From NCBI RefSeq assembly GCF_003289645.1, contig NZ_QLYX01000001.1, positions 248,001-312,000 of the forward strand: a stretch of 64,000 bases of DNA. The letters run 5' to 3'. The notes beneath the pieces were generated by a model. That model was not told the origin of the DNA. It saw only the letters and a list, made by a program, of their open reading frames with translations, and ran no database searches. The position numbers and the translations under genes were made by a program. This DNA is from Actinomadura craniellae. GTDB lineage: Bacteria > Actinomycetota > Actinomycetes > Streptosporangiales > Streptosporangiaceae. Positions 45,737 through 53,002 of this stretch are shown piece after piece (the first letter of the stretch is position 1; every line of letters begins with the position of its first letter).

Positions 45737-46809
45737 CGCCACTCCTTCCGGTCCGCGCGCCGCAGTAGGGCCAGGAAGAACGGCGCGCCGAGGACGGCGG
45801 TGATCACCCCGATCGGGATCTCGTCCGGTCGGTTGAGCACGCGGGCGCTGACATCGACCCACAGCAGCAGGATCGCGCCGGTCAGCGCGCTGAGCGGGAG
45901 GACCCGGCGGTTGTCCCCGCCGACCGCCAGGCGCACCGCGTGCGGGACCATCAGCGCGACGAACCCGATGCCGCCGCTGACGGCGACGACCGCGCCGATG
46001 ACCACCGCGCAGCCGATGATCATGCGTCGCCGGAGCCGGCCGACCTCCAGGCCGAGGCTGGTGGCACCCTCCTCGCCGAGGACGAGCGCGTTCAACCGGC
46101 CGCTCTGCGCCCAGAACCAGAGGGTGCCGGCCACCACCACGGCGATCGGCACGCCGATGTCGCGCCACTGGGTGCCGCCGAGCCCGCCGAGCGTCCAGAA
46201 CATGGCCGAGCGCACGTCCTTGTCCGGCGAGGTCAGCACCAGGTAGTGGGTGATCGCCTCGGTGAACGCGGCGACCGCGACACCGGCCAGGATCAGCCGG
46301 GTCGGCGCGACCGTCCCCCGGCCGCCGGCCAGCAGCATGACGAGCGCGAACGCCGCCATCGCCCCGAGGAAGGCGGCCACCGGCAGGGAGAACAGGCCGA
46401 ACGGGGTGATGCCGACGATGATGACCAGGACGGCGCCGAACGAGGCGCCGGAGCTCGCGCCGATCAGGTACGGGTCGGCGAGGGGGTTGCGCAGCACCGC
46501 CTGCAGCACCGCGCCCACGGTCGCGAGCCCGGCGCCCACCGCGGTGCCGAGCAGCACCCGGGGCAGCCGGATGTCCAGCACGATCACCGCCTGCGGCCCG
46601 GCGGGAGCCGGCTCCACCAGGCCGGGCAGGTAACGGTGCCCGATCACCTGGGCGACGTCGCCGAACGGGATGGAGACCGGCCCCAGCCCCACCGCGGCGA
46701 TCATCGAGAGCACCAGCACCACCGCCAGGATCCCGACCAGGGCGGGTGACGTGGCGTACGGCCCCCTCGCCGGGCGGCGCCCGGCGAGGGGGCCGGCGTC
46801 GACCCTCAC
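45733..46809 (-). CDS. FecCD-family ABC importer permease, 358 aa
   Basis: The sequence has about nine to ten membrane helices and the family landmarks DIRLPRVLLGTAVGAGLATV, GAVLQAVLRNPLADPYLIG, FWTLGGLGGTQWRD and the C-terminal ALLGAPFFLALLRR-like end. It forms a homodimer with the ATPase for import of Fe-siderophores, heme or B12. GTG 46809 overlaps the binding-protein stop codon, and the stop overlaps the ATPase start. Only one permease gene is present, as expected for a homodimer. Location directly behind RiPP biosynthesis genes is unusual. Confidence 0.93.
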   Translation of the reverse strand: MRVDAGPLAGRRPARGPYATSPALVGILAVVLVLSMIAAVGLGPVSIPFGDVAQVIGHRYLPGLVEPAPAGPQAVIVLDIRLPRVLLGTAVGAGLATVGAVLQAVLRNPLADPYLIGASSGASFGAVLVIIVGITPFGLFSLPVAAFLGAMAAFALVMLLAGGRGTVAPTRLILAGVAVAAFTEAITHYLVLTSPDKDVRSAMFWTLGGLGGTQWRDIGVPIAVVVAGTLWFWAQSGRLNALVLGEEGATSLGLEVGRLRRRMIIGCAVVIGAVVAVSGGIGFVALMVPHAVRLAVGGDNRRVLPLSALTGAILLLWVDVSARVLNRPDEIPIGVITAVLGAPFFLALLRRADRKEWR

Positions 46810-47756
46810 CGGGCCAGTCCCTCCGTGATCGTCTTCAGGGCGCGGCCGCTGCGCACGCCCGGCTGGGTGTCGTTGACGGGAACGATGATGAACCGGTTCT
46901 CCTTGACCGCGGTGACGTCCTTGAGCGGGCCATAGGACTTCATGAAGGCGATCGCCTGGGCGGCGGGCTCGAACACCTGGTCCTCGACCAGGATGGCGTC
47001 GGGGTTGCGCTTGACGACCTCCTCCCAGCTCACCTGCTTGTACGAGGTGACCTCGGGGAAGATGTTGGTGCCGCCGGCCCGGCGGATCAGGTCGTCGACC
47101 AGGGCCGCGGAACCCGCGGTGGCGGGCTTGGCCTTGCCGCCCGCGTAGTCGAAGACCTTGGGCGCCCCCGAGGCCGGCCTGACCGCGCCGACCTCACCCT
47201 GCAGCCGGCGGACCAGTTCCTCCGCCCTGCCGGGGACGCCGAACACCTTGCCCAGGGCCCGCACGTCGGCGTACACGTCCTCGACCTTCGCCTTGCGGCC
47301 GGGGCAGTTGGCCGACAGCAGGTGGGTGTTGACGCCCTCCCGCTGCAGCGCGGCCCGGTCGCCCATCGCCTTGGGGCCGTAGTCGTCGGGGTAGCCGCTG
47401 ACCACCATGTCGGGGTTGACCGAGTAGACGACTTCCTTGGACGGCGGCGGGAAGGCCTTCTCGGCGATCACCTTGACGCCCCGCAGGTCGCCGGCGTACT
47501 CGGGGACGATGTCCTTGGCGGCCACGGTGCCCGCCAGCCGGCCCTTCAGGCCGAGCGCGAGCATCACCTCGGTGGCCACGGTGCTGGAGGTGACCACCCG
47601 CTCCGGGGTCTTGGCGTACCGGTAGGACACGCCGCAGTTCTCCACCGTGACCGGCGCGGCGGACGGCCCGGCCGTGGTGGTGTCCTCCGCGCCGCCGCAG
47701 CCCGCGACCAGCACGGCGACCGCCGCGGCCGCCACAACACCAGGGATCTTCTTCAT
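46806..47756 (-). CDS. FepB/BtuF-type substrate-binding lipoprotein for a metal-chelate, 316 aa
   Basis: A lipoprotein signal MKKIPGVVAAAAVAVLVAGC ends with a lipobox Cys near residue 20. The mature part has ENCGVSYRYAKTPERVV, typical of TroA-like siderophore-binding proteins, and SANCPGRKAKVEDVYADVRA; the two Cys could form a disulfide. It should be anchored on the outer face of the cytoplasmic membrane and hand a chelate to the FecCD permease. ATG 47756 has GAGGAAGAGG upstream. A 79-bp gap separates it from the YcaO gene, with a hairpin inside, so it may be partly transcribed from an internal promoter. Confidence 0.92.
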   Translation of the reverse strand: MKKIPGVVAAAAVAVLVAGCGGAEDTTTAGPSAAPVTVENCGVSYRYAKTPERVVTSSTVATEVMLALGLKGRLAGTVAAKDIVPEYAGDLRGVKVIAEKAFPPPSKEVVYSVNPDMVVSGYPDDYGPKAMGDRAALQREGVNTHLLSANCPGRKAKVEDVYADVRALGKVFGVPGRAEELVRRLQGEVGAVRPASGAPKVFDYAGGKAKPATAGSAALVDDLIRRAGGTNIFPEVTSYKQVSWEEVVKRNPDAILVEDQVFEPAAQAIAFMKSYGPLKDVTAVKENRFIIVPVNDTQPGVRSGRALKTITEGLAR

Positions 47757-47781
47757 CAGGGGGTTTCCTCTTCCTCGTTCT

Positions 47782-47805
47782 CCCCGGCCCGTGCGGGGAC
47801 CGGGG
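47782..47805. terminator. Hairpin between the second YcaO gene and the importer genes
   Basis: CCCCGG (47782-47787) and CCGGGG (47800-47805) can close a stem that also pairs inner C and G residues. It could dampen read-through from the biosynthetic genes into the importer or simply be RNA-processing structure. No U-tract follows. Confidence 0.4.
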
Positions 47806-47835
47806 TACAGCGGGCCGCTCCGCGATCCCGGGGTC

Positions 47836-49068
47836 TCAGACATGGGGCATCGGCAGCCGTTCGGGGTCGGGGGGCAGCGGTTCGGCGCCGTCGCCCAGGA
47901 AGGGGAACGCGGCGGGCCCGGTGGAGCGCAGACCGGGCACGACGACGCGGGCCACCGCCAGGCCGAGCCGGGCCAGGTCCGGCGGGGTGATGTCGACGGC
48001 CACCGCCGCCAGGCCGCGGGCGGTCAGGGCGGCGTCCAGGTCGATCCGGCCGGGGCGCCACCGGCCGCCGGGGCGGCCCGTGGCCAGCCGGGCGGCGACC
48101 GCGCCGGCGACGCGGGGGTCGGCCAGCAGTTGCAGGGTGCAGACCAGGTCGGTGGCGTCGGCCAGGTCGGGCCGGTAGGAGTCGGCGTAGCGCCGGTCGT
48201 CCCGCCGTGGTTTGAGCACCGCGGACCATTCGGGGATACCGCCGATCACCGCGTCCAGGGTGTCGAGCGAGACGAGGGCCTCGGCCGCGGCCTTGGCGCC
48301 GGCGGCGGCGACCGGGTCGGCGGCGTCCGGAACGAGGGCGCAGCCCACGCCCAGCCGCTCGCCGCCGGCCCGCGCGGCGCACAGGACGACCGGGGCGCCC
48401 ACCAGGTTCGGCACCCGGTGCCAGCTCAGCCGGACCCCTTCGGGGAGCGGCACCGGCAGCGGCGGCAGCGGCGGGAACGCCCGGTGCGCGTACCAGGCGG
48501 TGGCCAGCGCGTGGCGTTCGACCACCTCGGCGAGCGCGGCGGAGCGGGCGGCCGCGGGGGTCGGCCCGGCGGCGATGCCCGCGGCGATCGGCAGGTGCGG
48601 TGGCCGCCCCCGGGTTCCGGCGTGCTCGCCGTGCGCCAGCCAGACCAGCGACGCCGGGACCATGCGCCGCTCGCGGGCCGCGGTGCGCCCGGCGACCCAG
48701 AACACCGGGTCGTCGCGGCGCAGCCCGGCGAAGGGGAATCCCGGTCTGCCGTGCTGGGCGGGTGAGTAGAGCGCGAGCGCGGCGGGGTCGACCGCGCGGG
48801 ACCCCAACCGCCGCCAGCCGGACCGCACCAGCCGCCGGGCCGGCACCAGGTGGCCGGCGTAGCGTTCGGCGGCCTCGCCGATGGCCCGGCGGGCGGCCTC
48901 GGCCGGGCCGGTCCACGAGGTGCCGCCGACCACGGGGTTGCCCAGGGGCAGCGCGAAGGCGCCGGTGGCGGCCAGTTCGGCGGTCGCGGTGTGCAGCACG
49001 CCATGGCTGCGGCCGGTCTCCACGGAGCGCACCGGCCCGCAGCGCGGGTCGAGCAGCCCGGCGTTCAC
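47836..49068 (-). CDS. YcaO-domain protein, second copy, 410 aa
   Basis: This is a YcaO fold protein of the type that activates peptide backbones with ATP to form azolines in RiPPs. Recognisable ATP/Mg-binding blocks are AIGEAAERYAG (first E-x-x-E-R) and AALAEVVERHALATAWYAHR (second). In the third block (AAGAKAAAEALVSLDTLDA) the Arg seen in the partner YcaO is missing. The C-terminus ends R-L-P-M-P-H-V, close to the Pro-rich tail important in azoline-forming YcaOs. GTG 49068 overlaps the preceding gene by 4 bp. The two YcaOs may form a complex in which one is catalytic and the other helps bind the E1-like partner. Confidence 0.85.
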   Translation of the reverse strand: MNAGLLDPRCGPVRSVETGRSHGVLHTATAELAATGAFALPLGNPVVGGTSWTGPAEAARRAIGEAAERYAGHLVPARRLVRSGWRRLGSRAVDPAALALYSPAQHGRPGFPFAGLRRDDPVFWVAGRTAARERRMVPASLVWLAHGEHAGTRGRPPHLPIAAGIAAGPTPAAARSAALAEVVERHALATAWYAHRAFPPLPPLPVPLPEGVRLSWHRVPNLVGAPVVLCAARAGGERLGVGCALVPDAADPVAAAGAKAAAEALVSLDTLDAVIGGIPEWSAVLKPRRDDRRYADSYRPDLADATDLVCTLQLLADPRVAGAVAARLATGRPGGRWRPGRIDLDAALTARGLAAVAVDITPPDLARLGLAVARVVVPGLRSTGPAAFPFLGDGAEPLPPDPERLPMPHV

Positions 49069-50459
49069 GTGTGCGGCAGCGGGACGAGGTTGACCTCGTC
49101 CTCGCGGATCGGGGCGGACCGCAGGCCGAGCCGGACCGGGTCGGTGTACAGCCGGGTGCCGCCGAGGAAGGGGAACGCGGCGGGGGCGTTGGAGTAGGCG
49201 CCGGGCACCACCACGCGCGCCGCGCGGAATCCGGCCGCGGCGACGTCGGGCGTGGTGACGTCCACCGCGCAGGCGGACAACCCGGCGGCGGCCAGCCGGC
49301 CCAGGTACACCTCGTAGGGGTCGCCGGCCGGCCGGGGCAGCTCGTCCAGGCCGATCGGCCGGTGGTCGCCGGTGATCGGCTCCAGGTGGCGGCGCAGCCG
49401 GGGGTCCAGCCAGATCTGGCTGTGGCAGGACAGGTCGGCCACGTCGCGGAAGTCGGGCCGGTAGGAGTCGGCGTAGCGGCGGTCGGCCCGGTGCGGGTGG
49501 AAGAACTCCAGCGGGATCGTCCCCTCGCGGGCGGCGGTCCAGATATCGCCGCCGGGGTCCAGCAGGCCCATCGCGTACTGGCGCAGCGTGACGGCCTCGG
49601 CCAGCGCCTTGTGCACGGCGGCGGCGGGGTCGGTGCGGGCGGCGACACCGAAGACGGTCAGCTCGTGCTCGGGATCCTCCAGCAGGACGCCGATGACGGC
49701 GATGTCGAACACGGTGGGCAGCGCGACCACCCGGTACCGGCACGGCCCGGCCGCGCCGGCCGCCCGGGCCCAGCCGGGTCCCAGGCCGGGTGCGGGGCGC
49801 AGCACCGGGGCCAGCCGCGGGTGGTCGATCCGGACCGGGCGGGCGGGCAGCCGGTTGGCCCACCAGATGACGGTGGCGTCCCGTTCGACGACCTCTTCGA
49901 GGGCGGCGGTGCGGGCCATGCGGTCGTCGGTGCCGGCGGCGATCCCGGCGAGCATGACGAAGTTGGTGACCGGCTCGTCGAGCCGGGGCGGCTGGTGGTA
50001 GTTGACGTAGACCAGTGAGGCGGGCACCCAGACGGGTTCGCCCGCCGGCAGCGACGCCCCTTCGGCCCACAGCACCGGAAGGTCGGCGGTGAAGGGGGTG
50101 AACGGGCAGCCCGGTTCGGCGTACTGCGCCGCGGAGTACAGCGCCAGCGCCGCCGGGTCGAGGGCGTTCTCGCCGGCCGCGACCAGTTCCGCGCGGGAGG
50201 CGCGGCGCAGCCCGGCGGGGACGAAGTTGCCGCAGTACCGCTCGACCGCCTCGCCGATCGCGCTCATCCTGGCGCGGTCGGGGTCGCCGAAGGCGGTGCC
50301 GGTGGAGAACCGGTCGGCCGGCCAGGGCAGCCGCGCGGCGATGTCGGCGACGTGCGTGGCGCAGACGTCCAGGCCGCGGGGCCACCACGGCTCGGGGTCG
50401 GCGTGGACGACCTGCGTGATCACTCCGGTGCGCGGGTCGACCAGCGCGTCGGGGTTCAT
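49065..50459 (-). CDS. YcaO-domain cyclodehydratase, first copy, 464 aa
   Basis: This is a YcaO protein starting MNPDALVDPRTGVITQV. It has SAIGEAVERYCGNFVP (E-x-x-E-R ATP/Mg block), AALEEVVERDATVIWWANR (second acidic block), and HKALAEAVTLRQYAMG with the conserved Arg. The C-terminus ends N-L-V-P-L-P-H-T, similar to the Pro-rich tails of active heterocyclases. It is the likelier catalytic subunit for converting Ser or Thr (no Cys in the precursor) into oxazolines. ATG 50459 overlaps the stop of the upstream S15-like gene (ATGA), and its own stop overlaps the second YcaO gene (GTGA). Confidence 0.9.
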   Translation of the reverse strand: MNPDALVDPRTGVITQVVHADPEPWWPRGLDVCATHVADIAARLPWPADRFSTGTAFGDPDRARMSAIGEAVERYCGNFVPAGLRRASRAELVAAGENALDPAALALYSAAQYAEPGCPFTPFTADLPVLWAEGASLPAGEPVWVPASLVYVNYHQPPRLDEPVTNFVMLAGIAAGTDDRMARTAALEEVVERDATVIWWANRLPARPVRIDHPRLAPVLRPAPGLGPGWARAAGAAGPCRYRVVALPTVFDIAVIGVLLEDPEHELTVFGVAARTDPAAAVHKALAEAVTLRQYAMGLLDPGGDIWTAAREGTIPLEFFHPHRADRRYADSYRPDFRDVADLSCHSQIWLDPRLRRHLEPITGDHRPIGLDELPRPAGDPYEVYLGRLAAAGLSACAVDVTTPDVAAAGFRAARVVVPGAYSNAPAAFPFLGGTRLYTDPVRLGLRSAPIREDEVNLVPLPHT

Positions 50460-51877
50460 CCGTGCTCCTCGGCGTTCGGCTGCGGCAGCCGCAGCGGACC
50501 GAACTCGAACTCCAGGCCGACCGGCTCGGCCGGGGCGCGATGGCGGGGGACGCGCCCGGCGGTCAGTTCCACGTGCAGGCGGTCTCCGGCGGGCAGGTCG
50601 GCGGCGACGGGCGGCAGCCGCAGCCCGGCCCGGCCGGTGCCGGCCGGCAGCGGGGCGGTGGTGTCGCCGATCCGGACCCGGGCGCCGTCGGCGCGTTCGT
50701 GCACGAGCGTCGCCACCAGCTCCACCGGCCGCCGCGCGCGGACGGTCACGTCCAGGCGCGCCGCGCCGTGCCAGCGCAGCGGCCCGTCGGCGGTCAGCCG
50801 CACCGCGTCCTCGCGCCCGGCCACCGCGGCCAGGTCCGCCGAGTGCGGCAGCGACGGGAACGGGTCGGCGGGGTCGTGGCGCAGCCCCGTCCGGTCGGCC
50901 GCCGCCGGCACCGGCCGGTACCGGGGGCGGCGGGACGGGCGGGGGTCCCGGTCCTCCCATCCGCCGCCCAGCACCAGGCAGCGGTGGGGGTCGGTCCACT
51001 TCTCCCCAGCGGCGACGGTGGCCAGCCAGCTCAGCATCAGCTCGGCGGCGTCCGGCTCGGCCGGCGCCTCGATCGCGCACTCGGGGCGCAGCCGGTGGGT
51101 GAGCGGGGAAGCCCAGCCGCCCACGACCGTGGTGGGGTCGGCGGCCAGCAGCGCGTGACGCAGCGTGGTCTCCGCCGACCGGCAGTACCAGCTGCCCAGG
51201 TGCAGGGTCGGGACGGCGGCGGCCCGGATCGCCCGTACCACCCGGCGTGCCTGCGGCTTCCAGGTGCTCGGCGTCGGCGGCCACGGGCCGACGGGCACCG
51301 GCCAGCGGCGTTCCAGGCCGGGGCCGGTGGGGTCGGCGGCCAGGGCGGGATCCAGTGCGAGCGCCAGGTCGTAGAGGCCGGGCCGGACCGCCGGGCCGCC
51401 TGCCAGGTCGGTGCGCCACCACAGCTCGTCGTCGAGCGGCGGGGTGCCGGTGACCGGCCACGGCTGGCGGGACGCCACGGCCCGCACCGCCGGGTGGCCG
51501 GCGGCGCACCAGGCCGCGTACGCCTCGTAACCGGTGCCGGCCGCCAGCACCCGGCCGTCGCACCACGGCCGTGCGACGGCCCAGTCCACGGTGGCCGCGC
51601 CGTCCGGCCCCTCGTCAGCGCCGGGGACGAACTCGCCGCCGGAGCGTTGCCGCCCGCGCAGGTCCTGCACGTAGGCCGCCACCCCCGCCGCGGCCAGCGC
51701 GGCCGCCTCCGGCCATGCCCCCGCCGCCCCGTAGGGGGTGCGTACGAGCACCACCGGCGCGGGCGTGCGCTCGGGCAGGAACAGGTCGCCGACCAGCCGG
51801 ACCCCGTCGCGCGCCCGTACGGCCAGGTCCACCTCGATCCGCCGTTCGTTCACCGCGCGCGGGCGGAGCCCGGTCAC
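50456..51877 (-). CDS. CocE/X-Pro dipeptidyl-peptidase (S15)-fold protein with lost catalytic triad, 473 aa
   Basis: The fold is clear: VLVRTPYGAAG and VAAYVQDLRGRQRSGGEFVP (strands and oxyanion region of CocE/S15 enzymes), WAVARPWCDGRV before the nucleophile elbow, and a C-terminal jelly-roll (LDVTVRARRPVELVATLVHE). But the elbow G-x-S-Y-x-G reads G-T-G-Y-E-A, so Ser is Gly. The G-W-Y-D block reads G-S-W-Y-C, so Asp is Cys. The G-P-W-x-H block reads G-G-W-A-S, so His is gone. It is thus probably a non-catalytic scaffold or ligand-binding protein. GTG 51877 and the stop both overlap neighbouring genes by 4 bp, fixing it in the RiPP operon. Confidence 0.85.
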   Translation of the reverse strand: MTGLRPRAVNERRIEVDLAVRARDGVRLVGDLFLPERTPAPVVLVRTPYGAAGAWPEAAALAAAGVAAYVQDLRGRQRSGGEFVPGADEGPDGAATVDWAVARPWCDGRVLAAGTGYEAYAAWCAAGHPAVRAVASRQPWPVTGTPPLDDELWWRTDLAGGPAVRPGLYDLALALDPALAADPTGPGLERRWPVPVGPWPPTPSTWKPQARRVVRAIRAAAVPTLHLGSWYCRSAETTLRHALLAADPTTVVGGWASPLTHRLRPECAIEAPAEPDAAELMLSWLATVAAGEKWTDPHRCLVLGGGWEDRDPRPSRRPRYRPVPAAADRTGLRHDPADPFPSLPHSADLAAVAGREDAVRLTADGPLRWHGAARLDVTVRARRPVELVATLVHERADGARVRIGDTTAPLPAGTGRAGLRLPPVAADLPAGDRLHVELTAGRVPRHRAPAEPVGLEFEFGPLRLPQPNAEEHG

Positions 51878-52644
51878 CGGCCCGCCCGGGCGGGGGCGGG
51901 CGCCTCGCGCATCAGGCCGGCGGGGATCGGGAGGACCGGATGGCGGGCGACCCGGCCGGTGGCCGGGTCGGCGCCCGCCTGCACGCCGCGGCCCGGAGGG
52001 TCTTCGCCGCACAGCCAGGCCCGCAGGTCGGCGGTGATCAGGGCGGCGGCCATGGCCGCGCCGATCGGGGCAGCGGGGTCGGGTTCGGGGCGGCCGCCCT
52101 CGTCCAGCCAGCGCCAGTAGGCGGTCAGTTCGTCCGGCCAGGGGCTGGCGGCCAGCCGCCGGGTCCGGGTGTCGGTGTACCCGGCGTCGGCGGGGCCGGT
52201 TCGGAACGGGCCGGTGTACCAGCGGCGCCCCTCGGCGTGGCCGCGGTGCCAGGGCAGGCCGGCGGCCAGGCAGCGGGCGTCCAGTTCGGTCCAGCGCCGG
52301 TCGGGGAGCCACGGCGCGCAGGCCACCAGGGCGGCCAGGCCGGCCGCCCGCCCGATCAGCTCGTCCTCGGTGCCGCGGAGCGCCCGGATCCCGGTCCGGG
52401 TGAGCAGGTCCGCCACCGCGTCGGCGAGCGGGCAGTCCCCGGCGACGCCCACGGTGCCGGGGCGCGGGGCGGGTCCGGCGAGCACTCCCTCGGCGGCGAG
52501 CGCCGACCGCAGCTCCGGGTCGGTCAGGTCGGTGGTGCCGCCGTCGGGTTCGATCGCGAGGAACTCCTCGGCGGGCGTGTGCACCAGCCAGCCCTCGCCC
52601 GCCGGGATCGGCGACACCCCACCGGTCCATCGCACGTCGTTCAT
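51874..52644 (-). CDS. Ocin-ThiF/E1-like TOMM partner protein (leader-binding F/C-protein type), 256 aa
   Basis: The protein resembles the E1-like cyclodehydratase partners of YcaO enzymes. An N-terminal winged-helix-like segment (WLVHTPAEEFLAIEPDGGTT) could be the precursor-recognition element. A Rossmann-like middle follows (TVGVAGDCPLADAVADLLTR). The WYTGPFRTG block corresponds to the conserved V-G-P-x-x-x-P-G-R region of TOMM cyclodehydratase partners, and AAMAAALITADLRAWLCGE to the later helix. The zinc-type Cys residues that normally follow both blocks are absent. It should bind the leader peptide and present it to the YcaO subunits. ATG 52644 has GAAGGG just upstream. Confidence 0.72.
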   Translation of the reverse strand: MNDVRWTGGVSPIPAGEGWLVHTPAEEFLAIEPDGGTTDLTDPELRSALAAEGVLAGPAPRPGTVGVAGDCPLADAVADLLTRTGIRALRGTEDELIGRAAGLAALVACAPWLPDRRWTELDARCLAAGLPWHRGHAEGRRWYTGPFRTGPADAGYTDTRTRRLAASPWPDELTAYWRWLDEGGRPEPDPAAPIGAAMAAALITADLRAWLCGEDPPGRGVQAGADPATGRVARHPVLPIPAGLMREAPAPARAGR

Positions 52645-52673
52645 CGGCCCTTCGCGTCTCTACTCTGGGGGAA

Positions 52674-52708
52674 CCGGTGCGGGCGCAACTCGTCTGCGCC
52701 CGCACCGG
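52674..52708. terminator. Strong hairpin between precursor gene and biosynthetic genes (attenuator)
   Basis: Perfect 14-bp arms (CCGGTGCGGGCGCA, 52674-52687, and its complement at 52695-52708) enclose a 7-nt loop, 26 bp after the precursor stop codon and 30 bp before the next start. Such partial terminators raise precursor mRNA over enzyme mRNA in RiPP operons. Confidence 0.7.
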
Positions 52709-52734
52709 CCGGAACTTCACTTCACCGCCTCACG

Positions 52735-52830
52735 TCAGCGCCATGCGATGGCGGACGACCGCGCCGTGGCGTGGTTGGAGGAGTGAACCTGGCTGCGGCT
52801 CTTGGCGACCGCCAGCTTCTTGACCTTCAT
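52735..52830 (-). CDS. Putative RiPP precursor peptide, 31 aa
   Basis: The ORF starts at the ATG at 52830 behind a very strong ribosome-binding site (GGAAGGAGGTGA, about 7 bases away) and is followed by the attenuator hairpin. The peptide opens MKVKKLAVAK. The second half holds Ser at 11, 13, 17, 18, 25 and 26, Thr22, Asn19, His16 and His20, with a Trp-Arg end (30-31). It has no Cys, Asp or Glu and about seven positive charges. YcaO enzymes could turn Ser/Thr into oxazolines. The leader would be the first 10 or so residues, very short for the class. It is the first gene of the leftward unit. Confidence 0.75.
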   Translation of the reverse strand: MKVKKLAVAKSRSQVHSSNHATARSSAIAWR

Positions 52831-52952
52831 GTGTGCTCACCTCCTTCCGCAGGGGGTTCCGGTCTCCGGGACGGCTTGGCCGCGAGTTGCGCCGCGGCGT
52901 CGACCACCCCTGCACGAGAGACCGGCAGGGGTTCGAATCTCCGTGCGTCCGC

Positions 52953-52982
52953 ATTAGATCTGAGAATGAAAACGGTTGTCAA
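52953..52982 (-). promoter_or_regulatory. Promoter of the RiPP/importer unit
   Basis: Reading leftward, TTGACA (52977-52982) is a perfect -35. An 18-bp spacer leads to TCTAAT (52953-52958), a 5-of-6 match to the -10 consensus. Transcription should begin near 52945, leaving a roughly 115-nt 5' leader before the precursor ATG. Confidence 0.7.
52967..52981. promoter_or_regulatory. Zur-like operator between the RiPP unit and the MFS exporter gene
   Basis: TGAAAACGGTTGTCA pairs at six of seven positions around its centre and matches the actinobacterial Zur pattern (TGAnAACnnTTnTCA-like, as in zinc-repressed promoters). It overlaps the -35 and spacer of the RiPP promoter and lies 22 bp before the exporter start, a position that would repress both units when zinc is sufficient. 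Iron-type (IdeR/DmdR) boxes look different. Confidence 0.65.
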
Positions 52983-53002
52983 TATCGCTAGGGTGGGCAT
53001 CC

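Noticed and set aside
52869..52953. tRNA-like sequence with a GGGGTTCGAATCTCC T-arm upstream of the RiPP precursor
   Set aside because: The acceptor ends pair only partly, no credible anticodon arm forms, and the region lies in the 5' leader of the opposite-strand RiPP unit. Probably chance resemblance or a very decayed fragment.
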